Of a DNA stretch of 64,000 nucleotides, positions 56,826 to 64,000 are shown piece after piece. The notes under the pieces are model-generated. The model was given only the letters and a program-made list of their open reading frames with translations. It had not been told where the DNA came from and did no database searches. How positions within the stretch are numbered: position 1 is the stretch's first letter; every line of letters begins with the position of its first letter. The position numbers were made by a program, and so were the translations under genes. Source of the DNA: Narthecium ossifragum (taxonomy: Eukaryota; Streptophyta; Magnoliopsida; Dioscoreales; Nartheciaceae); NCBI GenBank assembly GCA_963920575.1, contig OY986975.1, positions 2,374,650-2,438,649 on the forward strand. Reading direction: 5' to 3'.

Positions 56826-58117
56826 TCTCAGGTTGATATTATTAAAATTAAGTGGGTTTTTTTGGTAATAAATTATTGATCATTTTATACTTGTCAATGT
56901 TTTACTCATGATTTTTCCATGTTGAAAAATTAGGAATGATTTCATCCTCTTTTTTTTGAAAAGAGATTATTGATCATTTATGCTTGTCTATATTTTACTC
57001 AAAATTTTCCATGTGAAAGAATAGGAGTAATTGTATCCTTTTTTAAAAATGTGTGATTGGGTATTTTCCCCTTGGAATGTTCATAATTACATATCTTTTA
57101 TTTTCTTTATCTTGGTGTTTCCTTTTATGTTTAATATTCTCGGAATATTTCAGCGGGGCTGATGGTGAGTTATGAAATTTACTTAATTAGTCTTCTTAAC
57201 TCACTTTTGATATCAAAACAGGGATTGGTGCATTAGGGTACATCGCATTGTGCGATGCACCCTGATGCACGGAATCAAACATGTCCTTAATACCCCATCC
57301 GGTTCGGTCCAAATCCAGATTGGTTGCACAAATACTGAAATTTCAGCCAAGCGGTCTTAATTGTAGGGTTGAAATAGGATCTGAATTAAGTCCCCGATGG
57401 CAGGTCTCAAAACCCTATTCCACCATTGGATTTCTATCCCAATTTTAGTAAATATGATTTTAAATTATCTAATTTTTCAGGTTTTATTGGAATACGTATA
57501 GGACACGCTTCGATCAATGTTCGGAGCTTTATTCTAACTCTGTCTATGTACTTTTTGCTTGCTTTGTTGCCCTCATGTTTTTTTTTTTTACATTGACGTA
57601 TCTGGTCTAGAATTGAAACATAATGTATGAATGTATCTGGTCACAAATTATTATTATTTGTATCTTATAATTTTAATAACATGAAACTCGAGGTTCAAAT
57701 ATCATTATGTTACGTACCTGTCATTCTAAGTGTATAGAAAACAATAATTGGTCATTTGGAAATCATGATATATAAGCATTATAATAATAGTTCCATGAAA
57801 CTCAAGCCAGAATGTCATATAATTATTTTACGGGAAATTGGTGTTTAGTCTCTTTTGGAGACTTTATTTGCTGTATAGTCTCCTTGAAAGATTTTAAGTC
57901 ATTTAGTCCCTTTTTGGACAGCTGTACTTTTTTATCTCTAAAATACCCTTTATGTATTTTTTTAAATGAGATATGGATGAATAGTTTTGAATTAGGTGGT
58001 TGGCATTAAATGGAGTGGTTGGGAATATATACACCTATTCCCAATACATGGAAGGCATGCATGCATCCACTTTATGGCTGGATGTATGCATTAATGGGGG
58101 CATTAATAGTAAAATTG
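56826..58117. other. Intergenic, no gene seen
   Basis: Promoter side of CBSX6, then AT-rich DNA. A pair of similar segments at 56860-56935 and 56965-57040 share GATCATTTATGCTTGTC-like and TTTACTCA strings. No credible ORF. Confidence 0.55.
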
Positions 58118-58740
58118 GGGGAGTAACTACCAATTTATATGGGAAGTAACTATCAGTTAACTGTGAAGTAACTACCAGTTAACTGTGAAGTATCTACCAA
58201 TTTAATTGGCAAGTAAATACCAGTTTGAATGGGAAGTAACTACCAGTTGAAGTGTGAAGTAATTACAGTTTTTTTGTAAAGTAATTACCGCTTTAACTGG
58301 GAAGTAACTACCAGTTAAATGGGGGAAGTAACTACCAGTTAAATGGGGGAAGTAACTACCAGTTTGGATGGGAAGTAACTACCAGTTTTGGGGGGAGTAA
58401 CTACCAATTTATATGGGAAGTAACTACCAGTTTTGGGGGGAGTAACTACCAATTTATATGGGAAGTAACTACCAGTTAACTGTGAAGTAACTACCAGTTT
58501 AATTGGCAAGTAAATACCAGTTTGAATGGGAAGTAACTACCAGTTGAAGTGTGAAGTAATTACAGTTTTTTTGTAAAGTAATTACCGCTTTAACTGGGAA
58601 GTAACTACCAGTTAAATGGGGGAAGTAACTACCAGTTAAATGGGGAGAAGTAACTACCAGTTAAATGGGGGAAGTAACTACCAGTTAAATGGGAGAAGTA
58701 ACTACCAGTTTGGATGGGAAGTAACTACCGCTTAAACTGG
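58118..58740. repeat. Minisatellite, about 22-24-bp unit (GGGAAGTAACTACCAGTT)
   Basis: More than twenty copies of GAAGTAACTACCAGTT with variable tails. A larger block recurs with a period near 297 bp (GTGAAGTAATTACAG at 58254 and 58551), i.e. a higher-order repeat. Confidence 0.92.
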
Positions 58741-58880
58741 GAAGTAGCTACTTCCCTTATCTATGGAAGATAGTAGGTGGTTAGATGGTAGTTACTTCCC
58801 AATAAAGTTGGTAGTAACTTCCTAGTTAAATGGTAGTTACTTCCCTTATATTGTAAAGTAACTACAATTATAGGAAGTAA
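58741..58880. repeat. Inverted copies of the minisatellite unit
   Basis: GGTAGTTACTTCCC and variants, the complement of GGGAAGTAACTACC, appear four or five times just after the direct array. Together with it they can form a large imperfect hairpin. Confidence 0.8.
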
Positions 58881-59013
58881 CTACAAATATTAGTAGTTAC
58901 TTCCCAAAAATATTGTAAAGTAATTCCAATATTTAATAAATAGACATTTTATAAATAGTTTGAAGTATTTTTCTATTACAATTTCTGGAAAATAACTACA
59001 TATATTGTTAGTT

Positions 59014-59213
59014 NNNNNNNNNNNNNNNNNNNNNNNNNNNNNNNNNNNNNNNNNNNNNNNNNNNNNNNNNNNNNNNNNNNNNNNNNNNNNNNNNNNNNNN
59101 NNNNNNNNNNNNNNNNNNNNNNNNNNNNNNNNNNNNNNNNNNNNNNNNNNNNNNNNNNNNNNNNNNNNNNNNNNNNNNNNNNNNNNNNNNNNNNNNNNNN
59201 NNNNNNNNNNNNN
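59014..59213. other. Assembly gap (200 N)
   Basis: Exactly 200 N, a typical placeholder length, between a minisatellite and an inverted repeat. True size unknown. Confidence 0.99.
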
Positions 59214-59629
59214 CGCGTGTGTGAAATTCTACATACGTGTATTTGTTACCACGATACGTGTATTTTTTATAACGGTACGTGTATGTTTTCAAAACGTGTG
59301 CCTTGATGTTAAGTTATTTGGGTGGTATGTAATAAATTGTTTGCCTTAATGTTATGTTGTTTGGGCGGTATGTAACAAACTGTTTGCGTTGAGGTTAAGT
59401 TGTTTATGTGGTATGTAACAAACCTCGTACACCTACCTTACTACGCGTGCTTAGTAGTGGAGACGCGTATGTAGAATTTCACACACACACATCTAAAAAT
59501 TATACCCGTGCTTCAATCATAGAGTTACACACTCTTTTCAAACACACGTTTTGAAAACATACACGTACCGTTATAAAAAATACACGTATCGTGGTAACAA
59601 ATACACGTATGTAGAATTTCACACACGCG
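59214..59629. repeat. Perfect 87-bp inverted repeat (arms 59214-59300 and 59543-59629)
   Basis: The first arm, which starts right at the gap, is the exact complement of the second. Both contain repeated TACGTGTATTT strings. The first arm is cut by the gap, so the true inverted repeat may be longer. The spacer is 242 bp. Confidence 0.9.
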
Positions 59630-59945
59630 CATCTAAACATTAAACCCGTGCTTCAATCATAGAGTTACACATGTCTTTTATAACACGCGTTTTCAAACAA
59701 TACACGTGCAGCGGAGATGCCCACTTCTCACATTCATCAAAATTATACACGTGTGTATCCTGAAGATACTCGTGGAAAGGAGTTGAGACACGTATGTTGA
59801 ATTTCACACACACGCGTCTAATAATTATACCCGTGCTTTCAACATAGAGTTACACATATTTTTTACAACACGCGTTTTTCTAAACATACACGTATGTGCA
59901 TAACAAATACCCGTACTGTCATAAAAAATACACGTGTAACGCCAA
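59471..59945. repeat. Tandem repeat of about 140-180 bp, three copies
   Basis: Units begin near 59471, 59611 and 59790 with GTAGAATTTCACAC or TTGAATTTCACAC, followed by CCCGTGCTT-CAATCATAGAGTTACACA and TACACGT. No ORF. Confidence 0.75.
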
Positions 59946-60239
59946 AATGATTGGTTTTACATTGCACCAAAATGTGTACTATATACACTGCACCATACAA
60001 TACACACAAGATAGATAGAACATCATGCAGCAGTCGGAGCTGGTTCTGTACCGGGCACAGCTACATGACGTACGGGTGCATCGGGATGAATGGGTGCTCT
60101 ACAAATCTTCTTGTTGTGCTCAAGTACCTTACAATTGCGATAAATATTGTTGGCAATGCAGCGGAACGCTTCTCATTACTTTGCATGTGTGGAGAGCTCT
60201 CACCGGTGAACTACTTTGGCGAAGAAAACTGCGACATCC

Positions 60240-60460
60240 GAAGGTAGAGAATAGGAGGTTGTGGAGAGGGAGGAGAAATGAACGAGTAAGGGAGAAGAGG
60301 AGAGGAGGCAGTGGAAAGGAATGAGAGGAGGCAGTGGAAAGAGAGTTGACATATGAAAGAATAAGAGGAGAAAGCAGTGGAGAGGAAGGGGAGAAGATGG
60401 CGGGAGTGAGGAACCATACCCAGCGGGAGGGAGGAAGAGACTTGGAGAAGAAGACACATC
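60240..60460 (+). other. Purine-rich (GA) stretch
   Basis: Strong strand bias (G and A on plus), with repeats of GAGGAGGCAGTGGAAAG. The open frames on both strands here are products of the base composition. Confidence 0.7.
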
Positions 60461-60482
60461 CCGTCGCATTTAATGCGACGGG
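60460..60482. other. Perfect 10-bp-arm hairpin
   Basis: CCCGTCGCAT and ATGCGACGGG flank the loop TTA. Followed by two copies of ATGGTTTCTTTTTTTAAACC at about 60483 and 60507. Confidence 0.85.
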
Positions 60483-60634
60483 ATGGTTTCTTTTTTTAAA
60501 CCGTCGCATGGTTTCTTTTTTTAAACCCAAAGTCCAGCTGCATTAAATGCATTAAGGATATGAGAAACGGATGCATGTGCATGGCCTCCATAGCATGGGT
60601 GGGGGAGGGGGTAAAATCGGGAATTCATAGCTTA

Positions 60635-63028
60635 TGTCGCGCCCCGACCCGCAGAGCGCACCCGGGCCGGGGACCGCGAAGGGAAGACACCTACAACTAC
60701 CAGCCTCGACTGACGGAAACAGCCGAGACAAAGGCCCAGCTGGCGGAAACAGCTGGACACCACAGAGAAAGAGCGAAAGCAGGAAACAAAAGCTAACAAC
60801 ATCTATTACAAACACATAATAGAGTTACAACAGGAGAAACCTAGATACAACAGATCTAGAACAAGGGGGGGTAAACAGTCCCCAAAAAGAAAGCAAGCCA
60901 CACTGCCCACCGGGGTCTCCACGAAGGCGCAGACAAAGCCATCCTGACCCTCAGACATGGTCAGGAGCCGGCGCGCTGCCACTGGACGACCGACGGGGCA
61001 ACGGTTGGGAGAACCGGGCACCAGCACCTGCAACAAACACAGTCCAGGTAGGCATGAGCAACAGCTCAGCAGGGTCCCACTCCACAACCCCCACAAGAAA
61101 AGCAAACCCAACAACCAACCCTGAAGCCAAGTGCTGAGGCTTGCCAAGGATCCCATAAATCCTATCGATAACCCGAAGGGTCCCTGTCCCGAGTACGTCT
61201 CCGACTGCCACTGTCTAGGGATGGACAAACTCCGACTGTCCCTGACACAGGGTGGACATGACGCTACTAGTAGGACACCCTTCCCCAAGCGGGACCTCCA
61301 CACTTGGCGGAACGACCGAGGTCACGACAACCACCTCCCAGCACTCCAAGCCACAGAGCCACGATCCCTGACTCCCGACCAGGCACTAAGTCTAAGGACT
61401 GCCAAGGTTCCATAACCCTATCGATGCCCCAAGGGCTCCCGACATGAACCTTGCTCATCACCCTAAGCACCCAACAGGGGAAAAGGTTCCATGCGGGATC
61501 ACCCTCTGCACCAACAGAGGAACAGAACCGTGCAGGACACCTCCACTTAGCACCTGGGTACGGAGTACAAGGGGGGAACACCCACCCAAACTAGCCTAAC
61601 ATGTCTAATGCACAGTTAAGCAAAACAGGGCAGATAGATATAAAGCTGTAAACAAGCGACAAAGCAAGGGCACACCTTCGGCCCATTTATACTAAACACT
61701 CCCGAGGGTCATGACTCCCTCGGTTCACCACAAAGCGGTAAGGGCATACCGTCAGCCCATTTATTCTACACACCTGAGAGGCATCACCCTCCCAGTTCAA
61801 CCACAAAGCGATAAACATTCATGCATAAATCACTACAGGATAAACCCCGAGGGTAAAACCGTAAAGACCATTACATGCGAAGCCCCGCGGGCAAAACCCT
61901 TGAAAACCCTCTCTGCTACTGAAGGATCGATCCTTCACCCAGGGAGGATCGATCATTCAAGCAACAGTGAGCTTCCCTCATTGTCGAGCCAAAGAAGATC
62001 GATCACTCCTTCCAAGGAGATCGATCTTTTTGGTGACAGAGGGCACCCTTCCAGTCGCACCAAGGAAGATCGATCCTTCTCCCAGGAAGATCGATCATTC
62101 TCGGGACGAAGGATAACCAGGCTGACCCAGGCCCCGTGATCGATCTCCTCCCATAAGAAGATCGATCATGTGGTTGGGCGCAGCAAACTAACACCAGAGG
62201 ATCGATCACTTCACCCAGGAAGATCGATCATGATGGGTTCCGATGTACTTCCGGCCTGGAAAACCGCCGGAATACACAACCAAACCCCACCAAACTTGGT
62301 GGGCTGGTAGATCCAAGAACCACGAAGCTCCTCAAGGCTTCAAAACCGGAAAAACACCAACTCCACAAGAGATCTAAAACGAAAACCAAAACCGGATTCA
62401 AAACCTCGGAAAACAACGGGAGTTTAGAATGAGAACCCTACCTCCTCAACGCAGCTTCGATCCACAAGTCCTACCCCAGGACCTTCCTCGACTTGCCACG
62501 AACCCAACGAGCCTTCAAGCTCCCGAAAAGATGGCCGGAGGAGGAAGAACGGAGGAGGAGAAGGAGCGGTCTCAACCGGGGAAGAAACAGAGCCGCGCGA
62601 GGGAGAAGAAGAAGAGAGGAAGAAAGGAAGGGGGGAAAGGGCGGGTAAGGCCGGGGAAAAGCCGGCGAACCCGGGGAAAAGCCGGGGGAGGGGAGGGAAA
62701 GTCTTTCCTCCCCTGACAGGGGAAGCGACGGCCACCGCGGTGGCCGTCCTTCAAAAGCCACCGACAAGGACTTCCAGGCACAGGAAGGATCGATCCTCCA
62801 TGACCAAAGGATCGATCATCCCTGCCCAGAAGTGCAAACTTGGGCTGGAAAACGGGCCCAAGCCAGAACACCCAAGCTAGGGTCCACCTAACCTTTCTAA
62901 CAAACACAACCATCAAGCAAGGCCTGTGTGTGCACACCCAGTGTGAAAAACAACCGCCAAGGCACAATTTCCCAAATTGCCTTTGGGATCAACCACCAGC
63001 TATAGGAATAGAGGGGCAGGTCCTCACA
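60635..63028. mobile_element. Solo LTR of a second, GC-richer family (2394 bp)
   Basis: Begins TGTCGCGCCCCGACCCG and ends CAGGTCCTCACA, flanked by GCTTA at 60630-60634 and 63029-63033. TG...CA ends plus a perfect 5-bp TSD identify an LTR; the start is like that of plant chromovirus LTRs, but without internal sequence the family is not certain. No long credible ORF; the open frames near 62424-62967 come from purine/pyrimidine bias. It contains five GATCGATC pairs at 61925-62229 and one at 62788/62810. Confidence 0.88.
61924..62230. promoter_or_regulatory. Five GATCGATC pairs
   Basis: Pairs start at 61924/61946, 61996/62018, 62067/62088, 62138/62160 and 62200/62222: 21-22 bp within pairs and 62-72 bp between them. 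Within-pair spacers are partly similar (CTTC-CCCAGGA). Confidence 0.72.
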
Positions 63029-63033
63029 GCTTA

Positions 63034-64000
63034 GGGGTCCTCTGTTGCAAAGAAACACCGGATGGGGTCCGAAAGTGCCAAATCTGGACACTGGGGGTCC
63101 GATTTGGCAAAAAATTCATGTTTTAGGGGTATATACTAATATACGTGAGGCCAAAGATTATAGGGGTGCATTTATAATTTTAGAAGTTTTGGAGGATTAA
63201 AAAGTAATTATCCCTAGATTTTTACCATAATTAGGTTATTAAAAGAACTCTGGGCGATTGAAGGTGATGTCTTGGAGTCACGAAATCGGGTCTCAGCAAT
63301 TTGGTGGTTGAGTCTGACTCCCTTCTTGTTGTGGGTTTCCTCTCTGGTCGCCTGGATTGGCCACGCGGGTTGAGCTTGTCCCATTGCCTATACGACGTCG
63401 CTCTTCTTATTTTGAGTCTATTTTATTTGTTCATATACCCAATGAATTTAATTTGGTACCACATGATATTGCCACTTCGGTGTAGAGGTTGGGTATTGCT
63501 TCATAACCTTCTCATCGAATCATTGTAGCTCTTTTTCCTTTTTTTTTTATTTGCATCCCTCGGACTTAATTACTCAAAAAACAACCGAAGAGAGATGGAT
63601 GTATACGAAGGGGTATACTTCGCCTTTTTATGACGTTTATAAAGGGTATTTTTTATATAGGATTAATAACATTTTACTCCCCTATAGTTTGGAAATATAT
63701 CAATCTACCTCATATATTTTAAAACGTGACAAAACACACTCTTAATTTATCAATGTGATTTTATTAAACTCAATCGTCAAACGGAGTCAGCCGAGGTGAT
63801 GGCAAACCGGTTAAGCTCGTCGCAAAACCTATTCACCCCGTGAGTAATATAGTTACTACTCGGGGAGATTTATCTATGGTTCCCTCGTCATAATCGCCAG
63901 AGTGAAATCGACCTCCACCATTGCTTCTTTGCCGGAGAGTCATCGCCGTCGACGAGGCTAGTATATGTTCGGTAAGTTTTCCATCCTTTTGCCCTCTATT
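63034..64000. other. No gene seen
   Basis: Mixed AT-rich sequence to the window end. Short open frames (63301-63528, 63551-63745) have no recognisable domain or codon signal. Confidence 0.5.

Noticed and set aside
59005..59349. ORFs reading through the N gap
   Set aside because: Artefact of unknown bases.
60025..60530. Ser/Pro-rich and Arg/Glu-rich ORFs
   Set aside because: Produced by a purine-rich stretch; no homology recognised.
62424..62967. Long ORFs on both strands in the 2.4-kb LTR
   Set aside because: Base-composition frames inside a solo LTR with clear TSDs.

Overview
This is plant nuclear DNA. Two host genes have plant-specific architecture: a plastid stearoyl-ACP desaturase and a CBSX6-type CBS-domain protein, both on the minus strand and both with introns over 3 kb. 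The very GC-rich first exon of the CBSX6 gene and the heavy retrotransposon load suggest a monocot, but the species cannot be read from the sequence. No bacterial, organellar, tRNA, rRNA or CRISPR features were seen.

Positions 1-35650 are a three-layer nest of LTR retrotransposons, resolved by target-site duplications (TSDs). The bottom layer is a decayed minus-strand Ty3/gypsy element of the Tat lineage: 5' LTR 34397-35650, split gag, protease, RT, dual RNase H, integrase, and a spliced antisense extra ORF at 2-1679. Its 3' LTR lies beyond the window. A solo LTR (5061-6643, TSD ATCAC) sits in its pol and an Athila-like element (10647-33699, TSD CCGAC) sits in its gag. That Athila-like element was itself split by a younger Athila element (15584-30036, TSD GTTGC). 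The younger element has two equal 1560-bp LTRs, an uninterrupted 1934-codon gag-pol and two extra ORFs downstream of pol, one env-like. The older Athila-like element has only a short non-autonomous reading frame, which contains a triplicated piece derived from the RT/RNase H junction.

Positions 36640-38232 are another solo LTR of a divergent related family. Positions 38233-57000 hold the two host genes (desaturase 39312-44315; CBSX6 52002-56550), separated by non-coding DNA with local tandem duplications, a hAT-like MITE and a 315-bp triplicated repeat. Positions 57000-60630 are repeat-rich (minisatellite, inverted repeats, a 200-N gap). Positions 60635-63028 are a 2.4-kb solo LTR of an apparently different family (TSD GCTTA). 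The rest shows no gene.

The most interesting signals are inside the LTRs. (1) The transcribed part of the Athila-type LTRs carries arrays of small hairpins with a nearly constant 7-nt loop (CTAGAAC, CTAGGAC or CTAGTCC) and different but self-complementary stems. (2) The U3 regions carry palindromes centred on GATCGATC, arranged in pairs 21-24 bp apart (mostly 22), with pairs recurring about every 62-73 bp. The same layout occurs in LTR families that look otherwise unrelated, and upstream of the young element's two extra ORFs.
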